Source: Metabacillus arenae (GTDB lineage Bacteria > Bacillota > Bacilli > Bacillales > Bacillaceae). From it: a stretch of DNA of 64,000 nt. The position numbers were made by a program, and so were the translations under genes. The DNA lies in NCBI RefSeq assembly GCF_014773385.1, contig NZ_JACXAI010000023.1:40784-104783 (forward strand), written 5' to 3'. Shown here piece after piece: positions 1 through 8,201 of this stretch; positions within the stretch are counted from its first letter, which is position 1, and every line of letters begins with the position of its first letter. A model generated the notes under the pieces. That model had not been told where the DNA came from and did not search any database. It worked only from the letters and a program-made list of their open reading frames with translations.

Positions 1-2
1 GG

Positions 3-812
3 ATGAACATTGTTAGACGGAATCTTTTGCCGGTTTCAGTCTCATTCCTGTTTTTAATTCCGATATTCTGGATGCTTTTTGTTTCAATCAAAATAGAGGG
101 TACAGCAATTGACAGTGTGAAAGATTGGGTACTGCCTCCATATTCTATGGATGCATATAAAAGTATTTTGACTGGGTCCCCAATCTTAACTTGGATGTTT
201 AACAGTTTCTTTGTAGCAGCTGTCACAACCTTACTAACTCTTATTGTGACGTCTCTAGCCGCATTTGTGTTTGCTAGAATGTCGTTTCCATATAAAAATT
301 CCATCTATTACATGATTCTGGCAGGTTTGATGATACCTGGAGAGGCTACAATCATTCCTCTCTATCAGGTAGCAAAGGATATCGGAATACTTGATTCCTA
401 TCTAGGATTGATTCTTCCATCCATAGCGGGTCCCCTTGGAGTCATAATATTAAGAAGCTTCTTTGAACAAGTTCCTGATGAGATTATTGAAAGCGCTAAA
501 ATGGATGGCTGCGGGACTTTGAGAATCTATTGGAATATTATTCTTCCTTTGGCTAAACCCGCTTTAGCCGCAATAGGGATCTTTACCTTTATTGGTTCAT
601 GGAATAACTTTTTATGGCCTTTCTTAGCTGTGACATCTGAATATCTTTACACTCTGCCAATCGGAATCCCGACATTAATATCTAACTATTCAGTCGATTA
701 TGTAAGACCGATGGTGATTAATTCTATTTCGTCTATTCCAGCTATTATTGCATTTTTAATTTTTCAAAAACAAATTATACGAGGCATTAGCTTCACAGGT
801 ATGAAAGGATGA
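3..812 (+). CDS. Carbohydrate ABC transporter permease (MalG-like)
   Basis: This 269-residue protein is a very hydrophobic inner-membrane permease of the binding-protein-dependent sugar ABC transporter type. The sequence shows an N-terminal membrane segment followed by further membrane spans. A permease EAA-like loop lies around residues 160-190 (ESAKMDGCGTLRIYWNIILP) and would contact the ATPase. Length is close to the usual 270-280 residues, so the ATG at position 3 may be the true start, although upstream sequence is cut off by the window. Its stop overlaps the start of the glycosidase gene by 4 bases, implying translational coupling. The other permease, the binding protein and the substrate are outside the window; an oligosaccharide is likely but not proven. 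Confidence 0.88.
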   Translation: MNIVRRNLLPVSVSFLFLIPIFWMLFVSIKIEGTAIDSVKDWVLPPYSMDAYKSILTGSPILTWMFNSFFVAAVTTLLTLIVTSLAAFVFARMSFPYKNSIYYMILAGLMIPGEATIIPLYQVAKDIGILDSYLGLILPSIAGPLGVIILRSFFEQVPDEIIESAKMDGCGTLRIYWNIILPLAKPALAAIGIFTFIGSWNNFLWPFLAVTSEYLYTLPIGIPTLISNYSVDYVRPMVINSISSIPAIIAFLIFQKQIIRGISFTGMKG

Positions 813-2581
813 GTCAAATAATGAAAAATAATAAAAATTATCCAAGACCTCAATTTTTTCGAAAAGAGTGGCAAAATCTAAATGGAGAATGGGAGTTTGT
901 ATTTGATGATCAAAATGTCGGAAAAAAATCAAAGTGGTTTGATTCCTTTCCTGGCAATCAAAAAATCACTGTCCCCTTTACTTATGAAACGAAGGCAAGT
1001 GGAGTTGGTGAAGAAGCTTTCCATCCATGTGTTTGGTATAAGAGTTCAATTTCCATTGATAAAAGGTATAAAGACCAAAAGAAGAAGATATTGCATTTTG
1101 AAGGAGCAGATTATCTAACAGAAGTATGGGTAAATGGTCAATTCGTAGGAAGGCATGAAGGCGGGTATTCCAGGTTTTCTTTTGATGTTACAAATTTCTT
1201 ATTAACTGATAGCGAGAATAGTTTGGTAGTTAGAGTGGAGGATTCAATAAGTACATTCCAGCCGAGAGGTAAACAGCGCTGGTTGGATGAAAACTTTGGC
1301 TGCTGGTATGTACAAACGACTGGTATCTGGAAAACAGTATGGCTTGAATACCTTGAAGATGAAACTCATTTGGGCTGTATAAAGCTGACTCCTGAAATTG
1401 ATAATCACTCCCTTCTCATGGGGTACGAAATGGAAGGTGTAAATGTAGGTGAGGACTTAACATTAGTTGCAAAAGTTTCTTTTAAAGATCAGCCAATCAG
1501 GGAAGTTTCTCTAAAAGTAAACCGATCACATGATCAGGTGAAAATCAAAATTGATCATGAGTTTGAAGCGTGGAAGGTGAAATTTTGGAGTCCCGAAAAC
1601 CCTAATCTCTACGATTTAGAATTGTTGCTTTATAAAGGAGAACGTAAGATTGACCATGTGTATTCTTATTTTGGTATGAGAAAAATTTCGATTGAAAACG
1701 GAAAGGTTCTCTTGAATAATACCCCTATTTATCAAAAGCTTATCTTAGATCAAGGCTATTGGGATGAAACACATTTAACTCCGCCATCAGAAGAGGCATT
1801 AATAAAAGATATTGATAGCATAATCGCTATGGGGTATAACGGGGTAAGAAAGCACCAAAAAATTGAAGATGAAAGGTTTTTATATTGGTGCGATGTGAAG
1901 GGCTTGTTTGTTTGGTCGGAAATGGCCTCTGCTTATGAATTTGGAGATAAAGCTATTGAAAAATTTACCAATGAATGGATAGAGGTTGTAAAGCAAAATT
2001 ACAATCATCCTTCAATTGTTACATGGGTTCCGTTTAATGAATCATGGGGGATCTCCGCTATTTTTGTTAATGCCCAGCAGCAATTCTTTACAGAATCAGT
2101 CTATAATCTAACAAAAGCAATTGATCCTATGCGGCCTGTGATTGTTAATGATGGGTGGGAGCATACAGTCTCTGATATTATCACATTGCATGATTATGAG
2201 GCTGATGGGGACAACCTATTAGACAGATATGAAGTAAAAGAATCAATTTTACAAAATAAAATTCCTTTTAATCAGCATAAATACGCATTTGCAAAAGGAT
2301 ACTCTTATAAAGGTCAGCCAGTCATTATCAGTGAATATGGAGGAATTGCTTTTAAAAGTGAACAAGGATGGGGATACGGAGCACAAGTTTCAAGTATAGA
2401 GGATTTTTTAAGTCGTTTTCAAAAAGTCACTGATTCTATAAAAAAATTAGATTGGGTAAGCGGATATTGTTATACACAAATCACTGATGTGCAACAAGAA
2501 ATTAACGGATTTTTGAAAGAAAATCGTGAACCTAAGATGGAACTAAACAAAATTAAAGAAATAAATGATAAAAGGATATAA
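809..2581 (+). CDS. Glycoside hydrolase family 2 (beta-galactosidase/glucuronidase-like)
   Basis: This 590-residue protein has the GH2 order: an N-terminal jelly-roll sugar-binding domain (about residues 10-190), an immunoglobulin-like domain (about 190-290) and a TIM barrel. The acid/base glutamate appears in VPFNESWG (E411) and the nucleophile in IISEYGG (E509). It is shorter than LacZ and has no signal peptide, so it is probably a cytoplasmic enzyme acting on an imported oligosaccharide. The start overlaps the permease stop (ATG at 809; a second ATG lies at 821), which supports one sugar-uptake operon ending here. The exact sugar cannot be read from the sequence. It appears unrelated to the coat genes downstream. 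Confidence 0.88.
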   Translation: MSQIMKNNKNYPRPQFFRKEWQNLNGEWEFVFDDQNVGKKSKWFDSFPGNQKITVPFTYETKASGVGEEAFHPCVWYKSSISIDKRYKDQKKKILHFEGADYLTEVWVNGQFVGRHEGGYSRFSFDVTNFLLTDSENSLVVRVEDSISTFQPRGKQRWLDENFGCWYVQTTGIWKTVWLEYLEDETHLGCIKLTPEIDNHSLLMGYEMEGVNVGEDLTLVAKVSFKDQPIREVSLKVNRSHDQVKIKIDHEFEAWKVKFWSPENPNLYDLELLLYKGERKIDHVYSYFGMRKISIENGKVLLNNTPIYQKLILDQGYWDETHLTPPSEEALIKDIDSIIAMGYNGVRKHQKIEDERFLYWCDVKGLFVWSEMASAYEFGDKAIEKFTNEWIEVVKQNYNHPSIVTWVPFNESWGISAIFVNAQQQFFTESVYNLTKAIDPMRPVIVNDGWEHTVSDIITLHDYEADGDNLLDRYEVKESILQNKIPFNQHKYAFAKGYSYKGQPVIISEYGGIAFKSEQGWGYGAQVSSIEDFLSRFQKVTDSIKKLDWVSGYCYTQITDVQQEINGFLKENREPKMELNKIKEINDKRI

Positions 2582-2605
2582 TTCCGGTCAACGTACCACA
2601 CTATT

Positions 2606-2641
2606 CGGTACCAGGTACCTTTGGTACCTGGTACCGTTTTT
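2606..2641 (+). terminator. Perfect palindromic hairpin with T-run after the GH2 gene
   Basis: Two 14-base arms (2606-2619 and 2623-2636) form a perfect inverted repeat with a 3-base loop followed by five T. Each arm contains a 13-base palindrome GGTACCAGGTACC, related to the GGTGCCAGGCACC units at 55.6 and 57.0 kb. It probably terminates the sugar operon. Confidence 0.7.
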
Positions 2642-2644
2642 AAA

Positions 2645-2691
2645 TTAGCATGGCGGGGAAAAATATGCTATAATTATAACCAGGTACTAAT
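2645..2691 (+). promoter_or_regulatory. fabI promoter with FapR-like operator
   Basis: A sigma-A-like promoter is visible, with TTAGCA at 2645-2650, an 18-base spacer and TATAAT at 2669-2674. Positions 2673-2691 read ATTATAACCAGGTACTAAT, which differs at two positions from a perfect ATTAGTACC-type palindrome. FapR, the malonyl-CoA-responsive repressor of Bacillus fatty acid genes, binds such sites, and fabI is a known member of its regulon in B. subtilis. The operator overlaps the end of the -10 box, as expected for repression. Confidence 0.6.
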
Positions 2692-2720
2692 AACATGTAT
2701 TAATCTTAGGAGGATTTGTA

Positions 2721-3497
2721 ATGAATTTCTCACTTGAAGGTCGTAATATCGTTGTAATGGGTGTTGCGAATAAACGAAGCATTGCTTGGGGAATCGCTCG
2801 TTCATTGCAGGATGCCGGTGCTCGGTTAATTTTCACATACGTTGGTGAAAGACTTGAAAAATCTGTAAGAGAATTAGTAGAAACTTTTGATCGTAAGGAT
2901 TCCATTATTTTACCTTGTGATGTGACAAAGGACGAAGAAATTGAACAATGCTTTGCAAGAATTAAAGAAGAAGTAGGGGTTATCCACGGGATTGCCCATT
3001 GTGTAGCTTTTGCGAACAAAGATGAATTAAATGGCGAATATTTAAATACGACTCGTGATGGCTTTTTGCTTGCTCACAACATTAGTTCTTATTCATTAAC
3101 AGCTGTTGCGAAAGCGGCAAGAGGCTTAATGACAGAAGGTGGAAGCATTGTGACACTTACATACTTGGGCGGCGAAAGGGTAGTTTCTAACTATAATGTT
3201 ATGGGTGTTGCGAAAGCGTCCCTTGACGCAAGCGTGAAATACTTAGCAAGCGACCTTGGTAAGGAAGGAATTAGGGTAAACTCCATTTCTGCAGGTCCAA
3301 TTCGTACATTGTCAGCAAAAGGTGTAAGTGATTTCAACTCTATTCTCAAAGAAATAGAAGAGCGTGCTCCGCTTCGCCGAACAACAACCCAAGAAGAAGT
3401 CGGTGATTCAGCACTCTTCTTATTTAGTGAATTATCAAGAGGCATCACAGGAGAAAACATTCACGTAGACTCCGGCTACCATATTATGTCCAGATAA
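2721..3497 (+). CDS. fabI: Enoyl-[acyl-carrier-protein] reductase (NADH/NADPH)
   Basis: This 258-residue protein is a short-chain dehydrogenase/reductase of the FabI type, catalysing the last reduction of each fatty-acid elongation cycle in the cytoplasm. The nucleotide-binding region near the N-terminus reads GVANKRSIAWGIA. The catalytic residues expected for FabI are present: Y148, Y158 and K165, with Y158 and K165 in the Tyr-x6-Lys arrangement. The ATG at 2721 follows a good ribosome site (aggagg, 2709-2714). It is a single-gene unit with its own promoter, FapR-like site and terminator. In B. subtilis fabI lies immediately next to cotO, and the same neighbourhood is kept here. Confidence 0.96.
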   Translation: MNFSLEGRNIVVMGVANKRSIAWGIARSLQDAGARLIFTYVGERLEKSVRELVETFDRKDSIILPCDVTKDEEIEQCFARIKEEVGVIHGIAHCVAFANKDELNGEYLNTTRDGFLLAHNISSYSLTAVAKAARGLMTEGGSIVTLTYLGGERVVSNYNVMGVAKASLDASVKYLASDLGKEGIRVNSISAGPIRTLSAKGVSDFNSILKEIEERAPLRRTTTQEEVGDSALFLFSELSRGITGENIHVDSGYHIMSR

Positions 3498-3503
3498 AAA
3501 CAG

Positions 3504-3536
3504 GGGTGACTCTCAATAGGAGAGCATCCTTTTTTT
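3504..3536 (+). terminator. Rho-independent terminator of fabI
   Basis: A 10-bp stem (3504-3514 with 3520-3529, one bulged A) is followed by seven T, seven bases after the fabI stop codon. Confidence 0.8.
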
Positions 3537-3805
3537 ATCCCATATTAAAAGGGTATAACCTAGTATGATATTTATTTTGTTAATATTCACTATTAACACA
3601 AATGCTCAGCTGGATATACCTATTCTTTAATCAAATTGATTTAAAAAAGATCATATTACTGTTATCCTTCAGTTAAAAATGAGAATACATTATTTGGTAA
3701 AATTATAATATGAAAAATAGATGAATTTTTTGTATTAATTTTCCTTTTATTGAATATATTTAGATTTGTGAAAAAAATGATTATCATGAAAGGGGTTTTA
3801 AAAAA
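3537..3805. other. AT-rich intergenic region, no gene seen
   Basis: This very AT-rich stretch separates the fabI terminator from a small unknown reading frame. No reading frame of note, repeat or clear promoter was recognised. Confidence 0.5.
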
Positions 3806-4018
3806 GTGAGAAATGAAAAAAGGCTAATTACAAATGGAAAAATAAATAAAAATCTTGTACTATTTGGGGAATTGAAAAAAGATATAAAACATACACCTTG
3901 TTATAAGGTAATTCTAAGTAATATGAAGGATTCAAATGATAACTTATATGCTGTTGTTACACCAGTTAAAAATATGAATTCATATTATTTATTAAAGGAG
4001 CAACAATATTTAATATAA
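3806..4018 (+). CDS. Small protein of unknown function
   Basis: This is a 70-residue, lysine-rich reading frame starting at GTG, with a purine-rich aaagggg about 12 bases upstream. No family was recognised. No signal peptide or membrane segment is visible, and the middle (HTPCYKVILSN) could form one or two beta strands. It lies between fabI and a yjcZ-type gene in the same direction. The start codon and spacing are weak, so this could be a chance frame in AT-rich DNA; the length and lack of obvious shadowing by a larger gene argue mildly for a real gene. Confidence 0.4.
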   Translation: MRNEKRLITNGKINKNLVLFGELKKDIKHTPCYKVILSNMKDSNDNLYAVVTPVKNMNSYYLLKEQQYLI

Positions 4019-4139
4019 ATGGAAGGCCTTTACTACTCGAATTTTGAGTGAACTTTTCGTTGAAGCTGAATCATTTCATCAGTTTTTCTTTTATTCTCCA
4101 TTTCTGCATCATTTATATTTTTTATAGTTTTTTGTCCAA

Positions 4140-4167
4140 ACCTCTGAAGACCATCCTTCATAAAATA
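4140..4167 (+). promoter_or_regulatory. Candidate sigma-K promoter for yjcZ copy 1
   Basis: AC at 4140-4141, a 17-base spacer and CATAAAATA at 4159-4167 match the sigma-K pattern AC-N16/17-CATANNNTA. The start codon is 31 bases downstream. This supports late mother-cell expression. Confidence 0.6.
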
Positions 4168-4197
4168 TAGTATTCTTCTATGTGGAGGTGGAACTCT

Positions 4198-4296
4198 ATG
4201 AGCGGCGGACGTAAAGATAACAATTTTGCGTTAATTGTTGTGCTTTTCATTCTTCTCATCATTGTTGGTGCATCATTTCTTAACAACAGCTACTAA
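4198..4296 (+). CDS. yjcZ: YjcZ-family sporulation protein, copy 1
   Basis: This 32-residue protein has a short polar N-terminus (MSGGRKDNN) followed by one hydrophobic segment ([18 protein letters not shown]) and the tail LNNSY. That is the pattern of the small YjcZ/YrhC-like sporulation membrane proteins common in Bacillus. A strong ribosome site (gtggaggtgg, 4181-4190) precedes the ATG. A candidate sigma-K promoter lies upstream and a clear terminator downstream, so it is a one-gene unit. A second copy with a glycine/tyrosine-rich N-terminus and a nearly identical membrane segment is at 56458. Function is not established beyond association with sporulation. Confidence 0.82.
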   Translation: MSGGRKDNNFALIVVLFILLIIVGASFLNNSY

Positions 4297-4637
4297 AATT
4301 AGTTTACTACGAACATGGTCAGGAGAAGTCCTGACCTTTTTTGGTGTTTTGGAAAGTATTCTATAAAAATAGGAAAGACTCAGACAAAAAAGTTTTGACA
4401 TGTCGTAATATCATCCTTACAAATCACATTAGGGTCTTAGTGATTGAATGTAAATAACTTCAGCAACCTTTTCTGGATTTTCATAGTCCAGCGCTCTAGC
4501 CGGGTATAATGCTCTTCACGCTTAGCTATTTGATAGATAGCGAGGGATATATTACGTGTATTTAAAAAAACAGGAAATTTACAAGACTTGTTACATAAAA
4601 TGGTGAAGAACAGATTATTTTAGGCGGAGGTAGAGCG
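4297..4637. other. Intergenic region with terminator and possible repeat remnant
   Basis: It holds the yjcZ terminator, a stretch at about 4480-4530 (agtccagcgctctagccggg) resembling the dispersed repeat found at 20.7, 41.1 and 56.3 kb, and the leader of cotO copy 1. CATAAAATG at 4594-4602 resembles a sigma-K -10 box but has no AC at the right distance. Confidence 0.4.
4317..4342 (+). terminator. Terminator of yjcZ copy 1
   Basis: A perfect 8-bp stem, GGTCAGGA with TCCTGACC, has a 4-base loop and is followed by six T. Confidence 0.85.
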
Positions 4638-5099
4638 ATGACGAACAAACAAAAGGAGAAGAATCAAATTCAACCTCTCATGTATATTGTTCAGCCGGAT
4701 TACAATGAAGTTCAGGCTCAAATGCAGACACTTGTTGTGAAAAAAAATAAAATAGATACAATAGAAAACAAACAACCAGTAGCTGTTAAAGAAAAAAACG
4801 AAAAGATGCAGGAATCACAAAGTAATTCCTATGAGGAAGATCAAGTTGTAAAGAAGCCTGAAAAAAAACGAAGGAAGCCGATATCTCAAATGTCCATTGC
4901 GGAAAAAGTTGATTTTTTTACCAACTTGCCGAGAAACATTCCGAAAACGCTATGTCAAATTGAGACGGAAACGGATACTTACAGAGGCATAATTATAACG
5001 GAAGAAAACGGATTGGTCCACATTCGTACTTTAGGCGAACCAAATGAAATAAAATTACAAATAGAAGAAATAAAATCGATTACTTTATTAGGTTTTTAA
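4638..5099 (+). CDS. cotO: Spore coat protein CotO-like, copy 1
   Basis: This 153-residue protein has a CotO-like N-terminus (QPLMYIVQPDYNEVQAQMQ), a charged Lys/Glu-rich middle (about 35-85) and a compact C-terminal domain starting SIAEKVDFFTNLP and ending in LLGF. CotO is a coat morphogenetic protein that in B. subtilis helps place outer coat and crust proteins under CotE control. In B. subtilis cotO follows fabI, as here. The ATG at 4638 follows ggcggagg. A second, about equally good CotO-like gene lies at 6184; the two share both ends but differ in the charged middle. This copy has its own terminator. Confidence 0.82.
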   Translation: MTNKQKEKNQIQPLMYIVQPDYNEVQAQMQTLVVKKNKIDTIENKQPVAVKEKNEKMQESQSNSYEEDQVVKKPEKKRRKPISQMSIAEKVDFFTNLPRNIPKTLCQIETETDTYRGIIITEENGLVHIRTLGEPNEIKLQIEEIKSITLLGF

Positions 5100-5107
5100 G
5101 AAGGTTG

Positions 5108-5136
5108 GTTAGATACATAGGTATCTAACTTTTTTT
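5108..5136 (+). terminator. Terminator of cotO copy 1
   Basis: A perfect 9-bp stem, GTTAGATAC with GTATCTAAC, has a 4-base loop and is followed by seven T, just after the cotO stop. Confidence 0.9.
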
Positions 5137-5243
5137 CTTATTGGATAAAAAAGTTAAAAACGATTAAGTTTTAATTTGTTAAGGCGAGCTTGGAAAAGAT
5201 CATCTACATTAACACTTTAATAAATTAAACTATCTAATTTTAT

Positions 5244-5272
5244 AAAAAGGACTACTGAAACACAAGTAGTCC
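5244..5272 (-). terminator. Terminator of yjcA (minus strand)
   Basis: Read on the minus strand, GGACTACT and AGTAGTCC form an 8-bp stem (arms 5249-5256 and 5265-5272) followed by five T. It lies about 120 bases past the yjcA stop. Confidence 0.7.
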
Positions 5273-5389
5273 CTTTAATCATTAGCTTTGCATCCAGTAT
5301 GGCTGAGGTCCTGTTCTTAATCTTCACTCATGTGTGTGAGGGTCTGATCCTAACATCCCGCTCTAATGATAAGCTGCAAATCTATGTGC

Positions 5390-5740
5390 TTAATCTAGCA
5401 GCTTACTAATACTAGTTTCGATGATTCCTGCCAATCCCGCAATCGCTAATATAACAAGTAAGGGTTCTGTAGGACCAGGCCATATTAACCAAATTCCATA
5501 TAAAACAGCTGAACACCAAATACCTGTACACCAATAGCAACTTAATAGTTCACCGATCCATGCTCTTAAGCCTTTTCCTTTTATTTCAATATAGGTAACT
5601 GTATCCCCGTTTTCATCTTTTTCTTCCACTTCTCTATGAAAACGATGGCGGATAAATTCTGTGATCTTATCAAAGACAATTAATCTAGTTAAACGGAAAG
5701 AGGCGAGAGCAAAAATAACTAACTGCAACCAAGTTGACAT
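5390..5740 (-). CDS. yjcA: DUF1360 sporulation membrane protein YjcA
   Basis: This 116-residue protein has an N-terminal hydrophobic segment (about 3-20), a charged loop (about 25-60), and two further hydrophobic segments (about 62-82 and 90-110). The conserved SCYWCTGIWCSAVLYG stretch sits in the second. These are features of the DUF1360 family, which includes B. subtilis YjcA, encoded beside the cotV-W-X cluster and expressed in sporulation. The ATG at 5740 is preceded by gaaggtg. It lies between the two cotO genes on the opposite strand and has a candidate sigma-E promoter. Its molecular role is unknown. Confidence 0.85.
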   Translation of the reverse strand: MSTWLQLVIFALASFRLTRLIVFDKITEFIRHRFHREVEEKDENGDTVTYIEIKGKGLRAWIGELLSCYWCTGIWCSAVLYGIWLIWPGPTEPLLVILAIAGLAGIIETSISKLLD

Positions 5741-5772
5741 TTTATGTCACACCTTCACAACGTTCTCTGTAT

Positions 5773-5801
5773 ACATTATGAAATGTTTAAAATAAATATG
5801 A
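5773..5801 (-). promoter_or_regulatory. Candidate sigma-E promoter of yjcA
   Basis: On the minus strand TCATATT (5795-5801), a 14-base spacer and CATAATGT (5773-5780) fit the sigma-E layout KMATATT-N14-CATACANT, with two mismatches in the -10 box. The start codon is 33 bases downstream. Confidence 0.5.
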
Positions 5802-6122
5802 GCAGCTTCCTGACAAAATTCCACCCGCCTTAATTTTAACTGAACGTCCCTAAAAAACTATAGCTATTTTCAAGTACAGTAAGATGTTTGCCAGATGAAC
5901 AAAAAATGCATGGATGAAATTCTTAAGGATTAGGAAAAATATTCATCGGAATTTAAAGCTTGAACGTTAATGATCTGGAACAAAAGCAAAGTCATGAAAA
6001 GCATTTCTTACTGTAATTTAAAAACCAATATTTTTAGATTAATCCCACAATGCCGAAGCAGGTTTTCTCCACTTAAAATGCAGCTGCTTAACTATTTTGT
6101 ATTTTTCTAATATGAAATAGGC

Positions 6123-6150
6123 ACATCACCTATTGATGGAACATAGATTG
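6123..6150 (+). promoter_or_regulatory. Candidate sigma-K promoter of cotO copy 2
   Basis: AC at 6123-6124, a 17-base spacer and CATAGATTG at 6142-6150 match AC-N17-CATANNNT, with G instead of A at the last -10 position. Confidence 0.5.
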
Positions 6151-6183
6151 TAAGTGCAGACTCTTCATGATGGAGGTAATTCA

Positions 6184-6684
6184 ATGAGTAATAAGCAGAA
6201 AACAACTCCCCTTATGTATATTGTACAGCCGGAATATAATGATGTTAGAGCGCAAATGCAAGCATTTGTAGTTAAGAAGCCAGGGAAGGAAGAAAAAAGC
6301 ATACAGGTTGAGAATAAAACACAGGTGGAAAACACAGTAGAAGAGCTTTCCATAAGAGAAGCAAAAGAGGCTGAGAATGATTTAGAAATTGCAAAGCAAA
6401 ATGAAGAACCTGAAAGAAAAATAGAAGAAAAACCATCTAGGCGGCAAAGAAAAAAAAGAAAACCTCTCTCCAAGATGAGTATTGCTGAAAAGGTTGAGTT
6501 TTTTACGACAATGCCAAAAAATATGGCGAAATCATTATGTTTTATTAAAACAATTGAAGGTTCTTATCGAGGAGTCATTATGGCTGAACAAAATGGAATA
6601 GTTACAATACGTTCATTAAATGAGCCAAAACCATTAAACATCCCACTTGAAAATATTAAAGGGATAGATGTATTAGGTTTTTAA
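6184..6684 (+). CDS. cotO: Spore coat protein CotO-like, copy 2
   Basis: This 166-residue paralogue of the CotO-like protein at 4638 starts MSNKQKTTPLMYIVQPEYND and ends VLGF. The C-terminal domain (SIAEKVEFFTTMPKNMAKSL onward) aligns closely with copy 1. The middle is a longer Glu/Lys/Arg-rich segment likely to be disordered or coiled. The ATG at 6184 is chosen over an upstream TTG at 6154 because of gatggaggt just before it and because it then aligns with copy 1. It precedes cotZ, which is on the opposite strand. Having two CotO-like proteins is unusual, and each may serve a different coat layer. Confidence 0.82.
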   Translation: MSNKQKTTPLMYIVQPEYNDVRAQMQAFVVKKPGKEEKSIQVENKTQVENTVEELSIREAKEAENDLEIAKQNEEPERKIEEKPSRRQRKKRKPLSKMSIAEKVEFFTTMPKNMAKSLCFIKTIEGSYRGVIMAEQNGIVTIRSLNEPKPLNIPLENIKGIDVLGF

Positions 6685-7118
6685 AACTAGCCTGACCCAT
6701 TACAAAGGCTAATTACTTTTAGCTCCAGTAATAAAATATTCTGATACAACTCTTACCTGAATCAGCTTTATATTGCAGAGGCACCTTGTATACCTGTCGG
6801 CAGGCAGCTATCTTAATGTGCTGCAGAGAAGAATTGATCTTTACGTAAGAATTCAGTTAAAAACAGTCTGTCATCATGGCCGCAATCTTTAAACACTAAA
6901 TAAAAGAACCAGTATAGTGCACCCTGAACTTAGGGCGTTTAATATGTACCTCAACAACTTTATTAAGCGTTTGGCCTATAAGCTGGTTTATAAACGCAAC
7001 CTGAATTTCTGGAAACTTAAGATTTCCCTTGCCTATATAGGCAGATAATTAGGAAGGAAAGGTTTTAGTCAAAATCTGCTAAAAATATTTAAGGGCACGT
7101 CGATTATAATCCAATTTC
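6685..7118. other. Intergenic region, nothing recognised
   Basis: Between cotO copy 2 and the cotZ terminator there is no convincing reading frame, repeat or hairpin except a weak AGCC/GGCT stem just after the cotO stop. Confidence 0.4.
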
Positions 7119-7147
7119 AAAAAAAAAGACTGCTGAACCCAGCAGTC
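7119..7147 (-). terminator. Terminator of cotZ (minus strand)
   Basis: On the minus strand GACTGCTG and CAGCAGTC form a perfect 8-bp stem (arms 7128-7135 and 7140-7147) followed by at least nine T. Confidence 0.88.
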
Positions 7148-7156
7148 AACTATCAC

Positions 7157-7630
7157 TTATTTGCAATGATGTTTTTTGTCAACAGTGCGTCCTACTAAAT
7201 CAGGTGATAAGCATTGAATTGCACAGAAGCAATCAAGATCTACTTCGATACAGAAATCTGATTTTTCAAGACCGAAGAAGTCTGGATCACACGGATCACA
7301 TACATCTTCTGTGTCTCCATTAAAATCAACAGGACGTAACAATGACAATGTTGCACAGCAGTCATCTAAACTTTCAACGCGGAAGAAAATGGTTTTAAAG
7401 CATGTCATGTCTCCAGTAAAGCCACCTACATTACCAAAAGCTTTGAAAAGCTCTCCTTTTTTATTGTATAGAATGAATGGAATTGTGTCCCTTCCTGGAC
7501 TTGCAACTGGGTTCAATAAATTGCTGAAACAACTTGTAGGACAACTAATTTCTTCAACTGCTTCTTGTTCAGCCAAAATTTGTTCAAGTGCTTGACATAC
7601 ACAATTGTTATCTTTGCCTTTGCAACCCAT
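7157..7630 (-). CDS. cotZ: Spore crust protein CotZ/CotY family
   Basis: This 157-residue cysteine-rich protein has family hallmarks: the N-terminal [47 protein letters not shown], and the C-terminal [15 protein letters not shown]. CotZ, CotY and ExsY are disulfide-linked proteins that self-assemble into the crust or exosporium basal layer. Only one member is present here, whereas B. subtilis has adjacent cotZ and cotY. The ATG follows aaggagctg. A sigma-K-type promoter lies about 50 bases upstream and a strong terminator follows. CotX, CotW and CotV were not found nearby. Confidence 0.93.
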   Translation of the reverse strand: MGCKGKDNNCVCQALEQILAEQEAVEEISCPTSCFSNLLNPVASPGRDTIPFILYNKKGELFKAFGNVGGFTGDMTCFKTIFFRVESLDDCCATLSLLRPVDFNGDTEDVCDPCDPDFFGLEKSDFCIEVDLDCFCAIQCLSPDLVGRTVDKKHHCK

Positions 7631-7677
7631 TAATTTTCAGCTCCTTAAAAAAATAGTTATTGTGACTAAGTCCTTAA

Positions 7678-7705
7678 CAGAGTATGTGTTTTATCCCCAT
7701 ATGGT
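7678..7705 (-). promoter_or_regulatory. Candidate sigma-K promoter of cotZ
   Basis: On the minus strand AC (7704-7705), a 17-base spacer and CATACTCTG (7678-7686) match the sigma-K pattern except for the last -10 base. The implied leader is about 40 bases. Confidence 0.6.
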
Positions 7706-8156
7706 GTGGGTATCCGTCTATAATTGTCTAATGAGGGGCTGATTATTTTTAATGAACTGCTGAAAAAATATCTTTATAAACAAAACAAGAAAGCATAATT
7801 GTCCATGATAGAAGGATATTTACTTCATAATGAAAAGCCGGGATTAACCGAGGATACTAAAGCCTTTTTCATTATGAAAGGCTTATTCGCAAACTTTGTT
7901 GCTATTTAAGCATAGTCTATTACTCCGAGATTTAGAGGATCTCCCTAAGGTGAGACTTGAAGCAATCGGCGAATCATTAATTGCCATTATTCAAATGCTT
8001 CTTATAAGTTAACAGCAACAAACATTTAGAAAAGAGCCTTATGAAAAAACGATGTTGTTCATGGCAGCTTATTTATTTGCAAATTAATCCATTTTTCTGA
8101 ACTTGTATCAAACGGATTGATTAAATTAATGTCGAATCATTTGAGTATAATTGATT

Positions 8157-8180
8157 TAAAAAAACGCCATTATTGGCGCT
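8157..8180 (-). terminator. Terminator of the cgeA-like/cgeB pair
   Basis: On the minus strand CGCCA and TGGCG (arms 8074 to 8078 plus 8100, i.e. 8165-8169 and 8174-8178) form a short stem followed by seven T. It is located about 20 bases past the cgeB stop. Confidence 0.6.
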
Positions 8181-8201
8181 TTATTAAAGTAACTGCCTTT
8201 T

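Larger units (their letters stand above)
5741..6183. other. Divergent promoter region between yjcA and cotO copy 2
   Basis: No reading frame is evident. The left end holds a candidate sigma-E promoter for yjcA and the right end a sigma-K-like promoter for cotO copy 2. The middle shows nothing recognisable. Confidence 0.5.
7631..8201. other. Intergenic region upstream of cotZ
   Basis: The left end carries the cotZ promoter. A 20-30 codon open stretch on the plus strand near 7925-8011 (including GESLIAIIQMLLIS) has no start or ribosome site and may be a gene remnant. The right end carries the cgeB terminator. Nothing else was recognised. Confidence 0.35.

Noticed and set aside
4594..4602. CATAAAATG as a sigma-K -10 for cotO copy 1
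   Set aside because: No AC 16-17 bases upstream and mismatch at the last -10 base; not convincing.
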